Source: Strongylocentrotus droebachiensis (taxonomy: Eukaryota; Echinodermata; Echinoidea; Camarodonta; Strongylocentrotidae). From it: 64,000 bases of DNA. The position numbers and the translations under genes were made by a program. How positions within the stretch are numbered: position 1 is the first letter of the stretch; every line of letters begins with the position of its first letter. Below the pieces are notes generated by a model. It had not been told where the DNA came from. It saw nothing but the letters and a program-made list of their open reading frames with translations, and searched no databases. Of the stretch, positions 35,489 to 48,600 are shown in pieces. The DNA lies in contig JAVYIG010000091.1 of assembly GCA_035222895.1 (NCBI GenBank), forward strand, positions 248,001 through 312,000, written 5' to 3'.

Positions 35489-35701
35489 AGAGAGAGAGAG
35501 AGAGAGAGATAGAGGGAGAAGGCAAAAAGAATGAAAGTGCAAAGAAAGTCGAGGCCTTCTCGTAAATGCCCTATTGAACAAAGAAGACGAAAGACTTCAT
35601 GCATGGCTGATTGTCGATGAAACAGTTTGTTGTTTGTTGCTATGACAGGCAGCCAGTGAAAACAAATTTGTTTAATAAAATTATGAAATGCTAGCATTAC
35701 T

Positions 35702-36069
35702 TTAAAGATAAAGACCAGTAATGGTCATGCGATTGCATTGTGAAAGAAACGTTGTGGAATCGATCAGAAAAGGTTGATCATCTAGCATCTGCAAGGTTCT
35801 GGAATCATCAAAATGATAAGAAATTTGGCCCATTCTTCGTAAAGTTACAAGCACTATACACAGAAAGATGTATATGGGACTACCCTATATCTCTCACACA
35901 ACCAAGAGAGAAACAAATTTACCAAATATATGAATTAGTAGGCGGTTTCCCTGCAAAATTTTTATCATCATGTATTAGTCAAAACATTTTCTATCACATG
36001 ATTGGTAATGAGAGCTTCCATTTCATTTTTTGAAATTGGGGCGTTACCAATACTGGTCTTTACCTTTAA
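35702..36069. mobile_element. TTAA MITE, copy 4, upstream of SMC6 copy A
   Basis: TTAAAGATAAAGACCAGTAATGG and CCAATACTGGTCTTTACCTTTAA form inverted ends bordered by TTAA. It shares GGTCATGCGATTGCATTGTG with the other copies. It lies about 330 bases upstream of the copy A start codon. Confidence 0.75.
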
Positions 36070-37792
36070 ACAAACAGAACTTTTTTGTTCCTGGCTCATT
36101 TTTCCTGATTGAGGTGTCATATGAAAGGGCAGAAAATGAACTTTTTAGAAAGTTCATTTGATATTTGCTCTTTGAAAATCAGATACCATTCGCCAAATGA
36201 CTTTTTGGTGTCCTTTCTTCAAACTGTTTTTAGTCACTCATATCTAGACATGATAGATCTATATGAATCATACGAGTTGCATAAATTGAAAGAGGGGGAT
36301 CTATGCTTTACAAAAATGTGTCATTTATTAATTATGATAGTGATTTAGTTATGATAAAACATCGATAATTCTCGGGGTTTTTTTCTTTCTGGGACCCACT
36401 GTTACTTTAGCAAGTGCAAGTGGCAGCAAATAGCCCACAGCTCCAGGCAGAGCACGGGGCCGAGAAACCTAGCCCCTTACGTTCCGCGGTACCCAAAGCA
36501 CTGCGACAAGCAAGAGCAAATTCAAATGTGCATGTGTCGCACTCTTCACATCATCATCATCATGATTTCTCAAACACAGTTGCGCTAGCTAAGCTAAGCC
36601 ATTACAAACTACAACATTTGAATATGTACTGTATTCACCACATCAATACATAGGGACGACATTTTCAAAACAATTCATGACAAGTAGTAAAGACATCATT
36701 TGATTGAAATACGTACAGCGGGAACTGAAGCGTGTATAGTGGACCACTGAACTATAACGTTACGTAACACTCGTACTCATCAGTGAACGCATGCATGCAG
36801 TCGAAAAAATCACAGTGGGCCTATACAGAAGAGGAAAATACGAAAATTTCCAGTTTCAGGGGGGCGGGGGGCTATAATCCAGCCGAACTTATAGAATGCA
36901 TATTTTGATGCGTTAATTACTCCAGAGTACACGTTTGTCCTAATGTTAACTTGTTTGACTTCGATATAGAGAAATTAGAGTATGGGCATGCAGGAGCTCA
37001 AACTTCTTTCAAACATGGAGAAAGAATTCGAAGTACCCGCTTTTCGCACCTAGACCAATGCTGAAAGTGTGTTACATATTTCACTCGCTGAAAATGTGTT
37101 ACAGTGTTAGTTTGGAATATACCCTTCTCAGCTCTCTCTCTCCCCCCCCCCCCCCCCCCCGCCCCCTGCTTAGCCTATAGCTGTCTTCCTGTCTGCCCCG
37201 ATCTCATGGCTCTCCTAGCTCTTTCCCGTCCTTTCTTTTCCCCTCTCCAGAGTGCTCTGTTGGGTTAACCATTTCTCGCTTGTTCTCTCACTCTTTTCTC
37301 CCCCCCTCTCTGTCCTCGTTTCATATTGCAGTAAATAACATCTCCCAATCTCAACAGCGACTTTTACTCGTCTACCGGTATGTAGTACCAAGTCTATCAG
37401 TCATTTAAACCTTATCTTGCTCATCCCTTAATATAAAATGGGACCTTGTGTGTACATGTAGCAATCAATCAAGTATTTATGCCCAAATGCACGCCTCTGC
37501 ATTTATTCGGTATGATAATCTCTTTTCATCACATCAAATGTGATTGTTTATCAATTGAGCTCCACCCCGATCACACTCTCTCTCTCTCATTCACTCGCTC
37601 AATCTCTCATTTTTTCATCAAGTTTAATACTCTACAGATGTACCATATTCTCAGTTAACTAGTTGAAAAAGAACTTTTAATACAGTTTTTAATGAGCTGC
37701 TCAATGTGATAAATACACTAAATATATATGCATGTATATACAGGGAAAAATTAACTTACCGGAATATGAACTTATTGCATGTTTGTGCAACA

Positions 37793-38187
37793 TTAAAGAT
37801 GAAGTTGAGTTCTGGTCATGCGATTGCATTGTGAAAGAAACGGCGTGGAACCGACCAGAAAAGGTTGATCATCTAGCATATAAGAATTTGTGTGTATTGC
37901 AAGGTTCTGGAATCATCATAAATGATAAGAAATTTGGCCAAGTCTTGGTAAAGTTACAAACACTTGCACAGAAAGATGTATATGGGACTACACGAACACG
38001 TGGCATAAAAAGCCGGCCCCCCGATTTTTACGATGTTTCGTGCATATTTAGAATATGAAGGCATTTGAAGAGCCATGCTTTTCAGGGAACATGTCTTAAC
38101 TGATGTTCTTCCACACTTGCATAATAAGAATGAGTAATGCTCACAAATTATTTTTCACCTCTTCCCAGAACTCAACCTTCTCTTTAA
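37793..38187. mobile_element. TTAA MITE, copy 5
   Basis: TTAAAGATGAAGTTGAGTTCTGG and CCAGAACTCAACCTTCTCTTTAA are inverted ends with TTAA at both borders, 395 bp. The TTAA duplication suggests a piggyBac- or Kolobok-type source. Confidence 0.78.
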
Positions 38188-39272
38188 GCCCTCAGTGTTG
38201 CCATATTACCAACACTAAAGTGACCAATGTTACTTTATGTAATGCATTTAATGGATGGAATTAGAATATCTACTTCTTATGTACATCACTAACAAAATGC
38301 AAAAGCAATATGTTTGGTCAGACAACAAGAGACAAAGCACTTTGATAAACCAAGGCATAAACTGTACACCTAGAAAAACAAAGACGTACATGTACACGTA
38401 TAGTCAACTAAATTATTCATAACCCTTGTTAATTTAATGATTTTTTCAGCGAGGGTGGAGAATGAAAGATGGACCGGTTGAATTAGAACTTTTGTTGAAT
38501 ACTTTTAGAGAAGTTTTTAATATGTCATATTCTCAATAAATTGGGACAAATCACTTTTTCACATATTTAAGATAAGGGGTATGAATAATTTAATCGTTAA
38601 CTGTATGTTCAATAGCTAGCTTTCAAGTCTATGGATGTTCTGCTCTTGATTCTAGAAGAATGGGTGGGTGGGGGGGGGGGGGGGGGCGCTTACGGTACTC
38701 GCTTAGGGTTCTTATATTCTACACATGCCTTGCTTAAATTCATGTATAATCCACTAGAACTGCTACTGCCTTTCACACTTATAGCTACTTGTCTATTTGA
38801 TGTCATTTCATTTGCAGGTAAGATTTTGATAACAGTTTCAATACACAACCAAAACTAAATATTAACAGACAACGCAAAAAGTAAATAAGTAAGAGCACGG
38901 ATGAATGTATATACAATGTAGTACTGAAGGCAAGCTAGGTAAATGAAACTAAGAGCTACGGTGCTCAACATCCAATAACATTCTATTCTAGAGTCTAAAT
39001 GTGGTCTAGTATCAGCTACACACATGTATGAAGAAATGCTTCATTGAATAGTGACAAGATATATCTCTGAGTTCCATCTGTCAAATATCTTTATACCACG
39101 TCCGCTGGTGCAACCTTCTTTGTCGGACAGTCAGACATTGTACAATGCTCCATGCATTCTATGATGCTATCAAGTCAAGGAGTGTATGCTATTCACATGT
39201 ATTGTTTCAAATCAAAACTAAATTGGAGAAACATGCACAACACCATGTCAAAAAATAACCAATGGTCTAATC

Positions 39273-39831
39273 CAGGCCTTCTCAACTGGCGGCGCGCGCG
39301 CCAGTCGTGGCGCTTGCGGTCAGTCAGAGTGGCGCTCGGCTGTTCCTAAAAAATAATAAAACATAAATAAAAATTAAAAAATAAAATTTAAGAAAGAAAA
39401 AAAATCATAAAATTATATTTTAAAATAAAAAACTCAGCAAAATCAAAAAGTCGCAGTCGAAGTTGAGCCCAAAATGTAAGCAAGCCATTTTGTTTGTTTG
39501 ATTTTCACTTCATTTTGACATTTTCCGTGTTTATTGCACCAAAATAACTACATGTAAATTAACTTCCAGTGTAGATTTTAGCCAGGAATCGTACTAATTA
39601 TTTCACATCAATATGAAATTATGATTGATGTTTTATGGAACAAAAAGGTGTTAAAAATGCCACATCTGGGCCTTAAAAAAGCCCTAAAATCCACTAGCTT
39701 CCGGGACCCCACCCAGTATCGGCCCGGTCGCTACGCTCCCTCGCAACACAGTCACCAAACATAGAGGTTGGCACTTCAACCTCAATAAATTTTTATTTTG
39801 GCGCTTCTAATAAGCTAGTTGAGAAGGCCTG
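39273..39831. mobile_element. hAT (Charlie-type) MITE, 8-bp target duplication
   Basis: Terminal repeats CAGGCCTTCTCAACTGG and CTAGTTGAGAAGGCCTG are flanked by GTCTAATC on both sides (39265-39272 and 39832-39839). The ends resemble the hAT-Charlie CAGNGGTTCTCAA type. The 559-bp interior is AT-rich with no coding capacity. It lies 3' of SMC6 copy B. Confidence 0.88.
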
Positions 39832-40599
39832 GTCTAATCAGACTAAGCTAGCCAAGGGATAGATAATCAATCAAGTCTGACTACATGATTCAAATATGTA
39901 TTCGTTAATAATGGTACCATTGCTTCATAAGATTAGCAAATCTTTAATGACTTCATTCATGTGAACTTATACAGCTCTCTCTGGAGCATAGCCAGCTAAG
40001 TTACATATCATCATATTGACCCAGAGTTCATCAAACAAGGTTTATGACAGCTCCATATCACAACTTGCACATTAAATTGCCTATTTGTCTCAGAGTGTAC
40101 TGCTCTTTAAGCATCAGATGACATTAATAATAAAACAATTAAGTGTCACATGGAAAATCTACAGAGATAGGCTCAAATACTTCCTCTAACTTGGCTCTCT
40201 ACCATACCTGTTTAATAAATTCACAATTCATCAAAGGTTTTATGATCAGTATGTATGATACTGCTGTGAGCTTCAGTTGATGTAATATTTCTTACATAAT
40301 TTATCATGGACATTGGCCATTTTGTACACCTGCTAAATACAACACTATTGTATCAGTCACAGAGTTAAATACATCACTACTGTATCATTCACAAAGTTAA
40401 ATACATATAATATATATGTATATTATATAATAAATTCCGCTTAATACATCAACATTGTCTCTAAGTGCTTGACAGATATATTAATACCCCGGTCATTGGA
40501 TTCAGGTTTGGCCGCACACAATGTATGCACATTCTCCATTCCCTGGGGAGCATTCCAGCTAGGCATCATTTTACAGATGCTCCCAATGCTGAGCAAACT

Positions 40600-40770
40600 A
40601 CATTTACTTACGTATCCTGCCAGTTACCCATTTAACACCTGGGTGGAGAGTGGCAAATGTAGATTAACGTCTTGCCAAAGGACGTTAATGTCAGGCTGAG
40701 ATTTGAACCCTTTAAGTTGCGACCTGCAGTTCGACGACTTATCCACTAGACCACAACAGTGACTACGCCA
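40600..40770 (-). mobile_element. tRNA-derived SINE, minus strand
   Basis: On the minus strand there is an A box TGGTCTAGTGGATAAGTC and a B box GGTTCAAATCTC, then a body with GACGTTAATCTACATTTGCC and a tail ATGGGTAACTGGCAGGAT. A sister copy is at 20434-20560, at the matching place in block 1. Confidence 0.7.
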
Positions 40771-41657
40771 TCACTATGTATCTGCTGAAAGTATCTCAAG
40801 TTGCATCAAAGAGATTTTTTCCTTTTTATGTTGTAATGGGTCATACCTGGTTATAAGTTTCTAATAATGGGTACTTAGGTATTCAATATTCTCTTTCATT
40901 TTTACACGATATCTCCTTAAAAGATTACCGTAAGAGTTTTACTTGAAGCAGAAACCTATATCACATGCAATCCATTCTGGTCATATTCAGTTATTATGTT
41001 ATACTGTATTTGGACAATTGATCATTGCTTTTACTGGCTGCTACACATAATAACAATGCTTTCTTTCCTTTTCTTCAGAAAATTTATTTCAAACTTTGAT
41101 GATTTCTCAACAGTTCTGACTTTCCTCCAACTAATCAACCTAAAATCGTAGACCTGGCTCATGGAGCTTATCTCTAACCTGACAGGTTTGACTCTCACAT
41201 AAATTGTTGGCCTTCTCAAGACAAGCACCAGCCTCATCAAAGTCCACTTCAGCTATCATCTCATGGTAAGCTATCCTATCAGGGGGGCGTTTCACAGAAC
41301 TTGTCATTAGTGACAAATGACAGTTTTTGTTATAAGCTACTGAAATCCTTGCTTCTGATTGGTTATCAGCAGATTTGTCACTGATTTTTTTTCATTTGTC
41401 ATTGAAAAAAGGCTTTGTGAAAGGGGTCTCACTAATATTAAGCCACAGATCCGCTTGAAAATCTGCTTGATTATTGCTCAAAGGAGAAATTCTTCATCTC
41501 TTTAACACAGTTTGTAGTGTACAAGTACTGGCAAGTTTAATTTGGATGCATCCACAAGTGTCCATTAATTGTTGCAAAGTAATGTCAAATGATGATCCTG
41601 TGAAACTGCTTGTCACAGGCTTCCAAGGCACTAGGTGGCGTTCCTTCTGTCCTTCTG

Positions 41658-42653
41658 CTACTCTCCCTCTTCCAATGTTTCATCTTGAGTGGCATTGGGT
41701 TCTGCCGTGATGTACCCTTGGTTCCTCTCAGGGTCGTGGAGTCGAGTTATTCGTACAGATGGATTTGGGGTTATCTTACTGTGAAAGACAAAAGAAAGCA
41801 AACTTCTGATTTAGACATAGCTAAATTGATATCTTGACCTTGAGAGGAAGCTATACAATATAAAGAGTTTATTCTTTACAATTTCATCACTTTAGACTTA
41901 ATTTTAACCGCGACAACAATCGCTGAATATTGTAGGATCGCATATGCTTTAAATATGTTTATTTGAACCGAATTCATGACCCCATACCAAAACTTTGTAT
42001 TACCTTTAAAAGGGAGTAAATTATTTATTTAGAATGGCTCAATGTGTGCATGAAGTGAAAAAAATGCACCAAAGAACACATACTATTAAAGGGATTGGGT
42101 ATCGTTGTCTCAGATTCTGAAACAAAATCTGGGATTTAGCTCATGCTGCAGTGATAATTAGAAACCTTTAGGTCAGTCAGGAACCCCATGACTTTTACAA
42201 GCCGATCGCTTGTCTGATTATCAAGATAAAACCAGTCACTCAAAGATTTTTACATTTTTTAAGCACTTCATGATAATTTTTTAAGGCTTCAATATTACCA
42301 TATCACAGACACTTATAACACGTAGGGCCATGCATCTCAGATTTAACATTGTTAAACAATGCCTTAAAGGAAGGATTTTATTGCACCTGTAAATTAATCA
42401 ATGATTTCTGACGAAATAATCCCAAACATGGCATCTTACCTCATATCTTGTGGAGTAAGAAAGATGAATTGACGGATAGATTGATCTTCAGCAGACTTCA
42501 GCAACAACTCAATGCAGATCTTTCTATTCATCATGTCCTGAGAAGAAATAAATAAATTGTCAAATTAACTATATGTAAGATTATATGAGGAGAGACAAAT
42601 GAAGGAGAAAAGAGAGACGGGGGGGGGGGGCGGAGGGGGAATGTGAGCGTGTC

Positions 42654-42688
<35 letters not shown>

Positions 42689-45600
42689 GATGTGAGAGGG
42701 TGCAGGAGAAGAGAAAGAGGAAGAGAGAGAAGGAGAGGAGGGAGGGAGGGAGGGAGAGAGGGAGGGAGGGAGAGAGAGAGAGAGAGAGAGAGAGCTAGAG
42801 AAACAGGACAAACAAACTTGGCCATTACATATGGGTGACCATTCCATAAAACTTCAGCAAAACACATTTTGGTAATTGGGAAGCAGCAAAATTAGCCACC
42901 ATGAACAATATTAGCTGTAGTTGGTTACAACAGGTTAGGGTTAGGTTCAAACTTACCATGAAAACATCAAATTCATCCATGGCCCTGAAGGGAGATTCCA
43001 CAGACTCCCAGAGGGCCATGATAAGGCACACCGTGGAGAATGATCTCTCTCCACCAGATAGGCTTCTCACATCCTTCGACACATCCTTGGCCTTCTGGCT
43101 CTCTCCTGGATCCACCTGACAAATCAATTCAAACAAACTGGCTCAGTCTTGCTGAAAACTACATGTACCACACCCCGGCCCCCCCACTCAGGGGTCGGAA
43201 TGACCGCATGCGTGTTGCCAAAATGTCCGGTAAAGGGGTACTTTTCGTGCAACAAAGTCCGGCCCGAGAATTGTAAAAAAAGGGGTGTATTTGACTTTTC
43301 ACCCGGAGATTTCTTTAAAAAAAGAGGGTGTTTTTCCCTTTTTCTCTCATCTCTTTGGACTCCTGAGAAGTTATTCCGAATTTAGGGGGGTACATTGAGC
43401 ATTTTTCCTGATTTAGGGGGGTCTCCAAGGCAGGAAAAGCCAGCGAAAGGGGGTTCGGAAATGTTGGCAGCCCTCAGATAGGGGGTGCTTTCAAAAAGAG
43501 GGAACGAGCATATGCGTACCCTAAATAATACTGAGTGGGGGGCCGGGTACCACACACACAACTGGGTGTGTGGGACTATACTCATACGTTACACATTTCC
43601 AAGCTATTTATCGTCATATAATATATATTTCAGAAGAGTTGTTATAGATGAATTTGTTGTTTCCGTTGAACAATCAGCCATAAGGTTTAGGATATACAAG
43701 GGATTAATTTGATTGTTTTTCAGTTGGTGAAAGGGTTTTTCATCGTAAACCAATGTGAATGTAATAATCTGATTGCCCGATTTGGCTTGCTTTTTCTCTC
43801 TTTTTCTTTATTTTCTCTACCTTTATTTTTCCCTCTCTCCCCCGCCCTCCCTTTACGTCTACATTTTATAGTTCTCTTTCTCCTGGCCTTCCTCCTTCTC
43901 GTCCCCTCCCTTTTCTTTTCTTCTCCTTCTTTTCCTTTCCTTTTCCTTCTCCTTTTCCTCTTTCTCCTTCCCTTACTCTTCCCCTTTTTCAAAATGATAG
44001 GGAGGGCAGCCGCCCCCCCTGCCCCCCTGTGGCACCGCCCCTGCAGAAGCTCATTATTTATTATAGGTTGCAGATTGTTTACCGTATTTGCCGGCGATAA
44101 GGCCGCAGCGCCGCATAGGCTGCACCCCCAACTTTGACATTTCGTAGGAAAAAAACAAAAACGAACCAAACAAAATAATCATAATTTCGTTGTAGAACAC
44201 AATTTTTTCTACAAACTTATACCAAATTCATCAATATTCTTATGAATTTACAGGAATTTTACCTAAAAAATTATTGTAATTTAGCAGATCTCCATCAATT
44301 TTTAAACTAGTACTGTATCGCAGGCAGATTTGGTATCCTATACATTTATCCCTACCACGATGTGCGGTGCAATACGAAATTGCGAATTCAGCTGGATGCG
44401 CACTTGCGTTGCGCGGCAGCTAGCTCCGCAACGGTAGGTCCCTTTCTTTTACGATGCAATGGCACGCACTTAAATCTAGATCTACCGGTAGATTGTGATA
44501 GAAAATAAGTGAGGTCTATTTTTAGTCTTCATGTCAACAATGCAACATATTGTCAGTATAAAGATGTGTAGAGTTGTTCTAGAAATGTCCTGTACCATTG
44601 TATAGTCACTGTAGTCCCATATGTCCAAATGGACGTGCTGTTTTGACCGCTGAATTGTTAGTTGTCGTGCAAAGGCCGCACCCAGACTTTTGGATATTTT
44701 TTCTTCCGAAAATACTAGCCTTTAAGCCGGCAAATATGGTAATGATCTGTTTAAAGTTTAGAGTTAAATTAAGAAAATAAAATAAATCTTTCAGGTATTA
44801 TGCATGGTCTTTAAACATAAAGGCACTCATTTCAGCACTATCATATTTTACCCTTTCTACAGAGTGGCATCTTACCTTGAGGATAAGTTCCTCTTTTGAA
44901 TGATTGAATATGAGCTGACCCACATAGCCACGAGTAGACATCATGACTATAAAGAAGCGCTTGGTCCTCAGAGCTATGTAACTACGCATGTCCTTAAATG
45001 CCAGATGCCGCTTATCAAGGATCTTGTCCAGTTTCTGAAAAAGAAATAAATTTAGGGAAAATATAAAAAATATGCATCATGGTCTTTAATTATTACTTGT
45101 GTTTTAGCTATCAAGAAACACATAAAGCCTAAGGCAGGACAGACTGCTAATCAAGGATCGTTTTTATTTTCTGAAAATAGAAACAAATATCATAGATATA
45201 CATGTTTGTGTGTATATATATATATATATGTGCATCATGGTTTTGAATTAGTTGTTGTTGTTGTTGTTATTATTAACTCTAGGGCTAATCCCCATTGTGT
45301 CAAGCCAAAAATCCCCCCGTGCCAAGTTTATTTTGAGATAATCTGATTAATGCGATGGTACTAACTATGAATAGCGTGTGCGAAAAACACAGCACAGTAC
45401 AATGAGCATGAACAATAACTGCTATTACAAAGATTTCAAGATTTTTTGGTTGGTCGCAAAGGGCAATACAACATCTTTTTTTTTTAGGCCTTATAAGAAA
45501 TTTGTATTGATCTTGAGAAATTCTAGAACCAAATTGCATTCCATGACTTTTCATGACCCATTTTTGCCCTTTTTTGACGACCAGATAAGTACAATTTTGC

Positions 45601-48600
45601 TATAGGTTGCAGCATCCAAGCGGCAAACAAATACAATGGAATGATATATAGTATTTCATGTTTGTGATGGGCTCCACCTCTCTCTCACAATTTTCATGAC
45701 TTTAGGAGATTCCCCCCCCCCTTTAGACCATAGGACCAATTGATCAAGTGAATGAACCACTATATAGGGTGAATAACAAAATTGTCTCCTCGTACCTCTA
45801 CAAACCTCCACATGCCTTTTATTTGCTTCTTGACTTTTTGATAATTCTTCATGGCTTCATCATATAGCTTGGTGATAACTTCAAGATATCCTTGCATAGT
45901 TAGTCCAGTAGACGGTACCATAGAGCATGTACATGACCTGGAAAAGTCCATGTTTTCAGGCTTCCTGGATTGAGATTAGCAACATTATTACATATTGCAC
46001 ATATGATAATTAGATGATTATGCTAATTAGGCTATAAAAAAAGTTGCTCAAGGTTGCCGAGCTGGCAACCAAGCTGAAATTACTTCAATACCCATCTAGA
46101 ACATGAATCAACAAAAAAACATTGTACTTATCAACTTTTCCAGGTCTGAAAAATTTCTACAGGACTAAGTGATCAGAAAATTAAATAGGAAGAAATTCTT
46201 CAAATGTTTATAACCAGTATCATGGGAAGCATAATTATACTTTTCCAACAAATTATGCCAAGAACAAGTGATACACGAATGCTTGAGTGCATAATAACTG
46301 AAGCTTGGCCATGGCCGCATTAACAGAACTCAGCAATTTGGACCCTCAGTAAAAATGCACTTTGAAAATCCAATTATTATAACCATCACCATCACCATCA
46401 TCATCCCCTAACCCCCCCCCCCCCCCTCCCACCTCCAACCTTATTCATCCATTTGTTTCACTTTTCTGCTTCCATCCAAGCAACTACCTGTAAATCGGGG
46501 TTTGATCCATGTTAAAGATACTCCCTTTTGCAGCCAACATGAAATTCTGTAGAACTTTGCAGGAATTATGAATATGTCGTGTATGTCCTATCTGTGAAAT
46601 TTAAACGTTAGCAGTGTCCTAATATTCAAATTATGCAAGGAAACCCATTTACTTGCTAGACTTCACTGTCAGACACTATTGAGTGACTGACTGGCTTTTG
46701 TTCTTCTTTGGTAATAACATACATAAAATGAGCTGTAAAGGGTACATGAACATTTGTCTACATCAACCCACTTCTTGTAACGGCCAATTTTCTGCTCCTT
46801 CTCAATCCTCTTGGTGATCTGCTTGATTTCTCTGTCAATGTTGCTCACTTTTCGCGACACCTTCAGCCTTTCTGGATAGATCTCCATGGCTTTTGTTATT
46901 GCATCCTGAACATCAAACAAGAATTTAAGAGAAGGTTGCATAATGCTAAAGGTGATCATTTCTTTGAAAGCTTTCTCACTCTTTCTATTCAGACAGATGA
47001 GTGAGGAATATCATGTAAAGGATCGCTCCTGTAGTTTAAAATATTTAAAATATGATAAGTTATAGAATATGAGTGGACATAGTTTCCAAATTTTGAACAT
47101 GTCTGTGTCAGGTTATTTGTTATCGTTTGTGATTTTCAGCAAGATTTAGTCATTTGTTATGATTTTAAATGATTCCAATAAAATAAAAAGTAAAAACTAT
47201 GAAAGAATCAATTGGATTATTGTAGGATCTACAAACATTATATCAACAAAGACCACCATCAATTATAAATTTCTATAGAAACTTGAAAATATTACCAACC
47301 ACTGTGCATAAAATCAGTGTTAAGGAACCCAAGGGCCTCCCTTTATCCTCATTTCAATAGCTTTCCAGCAATTGAATCACTCACAATGTGTTCCTCCAGA
47401 TTAAGAAACCTTACCTCTACTTCTTTCTGTGCTGTATCAGCTTCTTTCTTGAGGTTAGCAATCTTTGCCATCAGTTCTTTCTTCTTTTCTTCATAATGCT
47501 TGCGATTTTGCTTAGCTGTCTGCACTTCAATGCTAGCCCCAGCTAAATCATCCTGAGAAAATAAAAAACAAATTTGTTTGATATCTATACTGTTGATAAT
47601 TAATTCATGATAGCTGTGTTCCTCAAATCATGTTTCCATCCTTTACCTTCTAATGAATCAAGATCCTTACCTGTTTGTCATATTTCTTCTCTCCATGAGC
47701 TTTGAGACCTTCTCATGGATCATTATTTATTTTCAATGCACCTTCACTTTCCTTTTTAATATTTGTCATAGTTCTCTTCCATCATCATCATGACCATCCT
47801 CATCATCAAAAAAACCAACACCTTCACCACCACCTTCATCATCAACACAACCAACACTTTCACCACCACCAACACCACCACCTTCATCATCAACTCAACC
47901 AACACCTTCACCACCACCAACACCACCACCACCACCACCACCACCACCAACTTCATCATCAACACAACCAACACCTTCACCACCACCACCACCTTCATCA
48001 TCATCACTACTACCACCATCACCATCACCTCTACCATTACAAACAACATAGTTGTCACCATCACCATCACCTCTACCATTACCAGCAACATAGTTGTCAC
48101 TAGTGCTGTAGCCAAACCGCCGAACCGAACAGAAGTTCGCCGAACATGGCACTTCCAAACCGAACCGAACCGAACGCAAAGGCCTGGTTCGGATGTTTGG
48201 CAGGAAAATGTAAACGGTTTCGCAAGCTAATAAGCTTGCCATTTTGTACCTAATTTTTATGTCATGATTGCTCATTTTATATTTACTTTTTCCCCATTTT
48301 CCGCCTTTGTGATTTATGCCTATCCAGTGGGGGGCGCGACTTCACTGGCGCCATTTAAATCCCAAATCCTGACCACGCTACGTCGCGATCGCAAGCCATA
48401 AAAACGAATACATGTGCGTGATCAAAACAAGTTCAGCTCAAACCCATTCAACAACAAATATTAATATTTTAATTGTAACAATATCGGACAAATTTTACAA
48501 TATAAATAATGAAATAAATATATATTATAGTATGGTATTTAATTATTTAGGAAAAATAGGGATTTTATATTTTTCCTATTAAAAATAAAAACTTATAAAA

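Larger units (their letters stand above)
13930..36840. other. Tandem duplication block 1 (contains SMC6 copy A)
   Basis: Sequence downstream of copy A recurs downstream of copy B. GTTTGTCCGAATGTTAACTT at 14040 matches GTTTGTCCTAATGTTAACTT at 36931. GAAAATGTGTCAAAGGGTTAG near 14561 matches 37089. GGGTTAATCCTCTCTC near 19570 matches 37262. CCAATGCTGAGCAAACTACATT near 20401 matches 40584. Block 1 therefore runs from about 13.93 kb to the junction at about 36.8 kb, and block 2 from there past 64 kb. Endpoints are approximate. Confidence 0.6.
35373..41657. other. Region between SMC6 copies: copy A promoter side and copy B 3' flank
   Basis: It holds the 5' flank of copy A (a GA tract at 35455-35520, a TTAA MITE), the inferred duplication junction near 36.84 kb, then 3' flank of copy B (poly-C 37142-37160, TTAA MITE, poly-G 38669, hAT MITE, SINE, MITE at 41282). 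A minus-strand polyadenylation signal (AATAAA, complement of TTTATT near 41078) lies about 580 bases past the copy B stop. Confidence 0.5.

Noticed and set aside
21507-41428. Shared GTGTTTCACAAA MITE near the 3' ends of both SMC6 copies taken as inherited from before the duplication
   Set aside because: In copy A it is inside the last intron and nested in another MITE; in copy B it lies past the last exon. The positions differ, so they are separate insertions.
47671-47709. Possible mini-exon ([11 protein letters not shown] before a GTAAGG donor) in copy B
   Set aside because: No acceptor keeps phase 0 between exons 49105-49335 and 47415-47552, and direct joining (YQVDPLK to DDLAGA) already matches the SMC6 family.
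47702-48275. His-rich and Val/Gly-rich frames
   Set aside because: They are translations of the CAY microsatellite.
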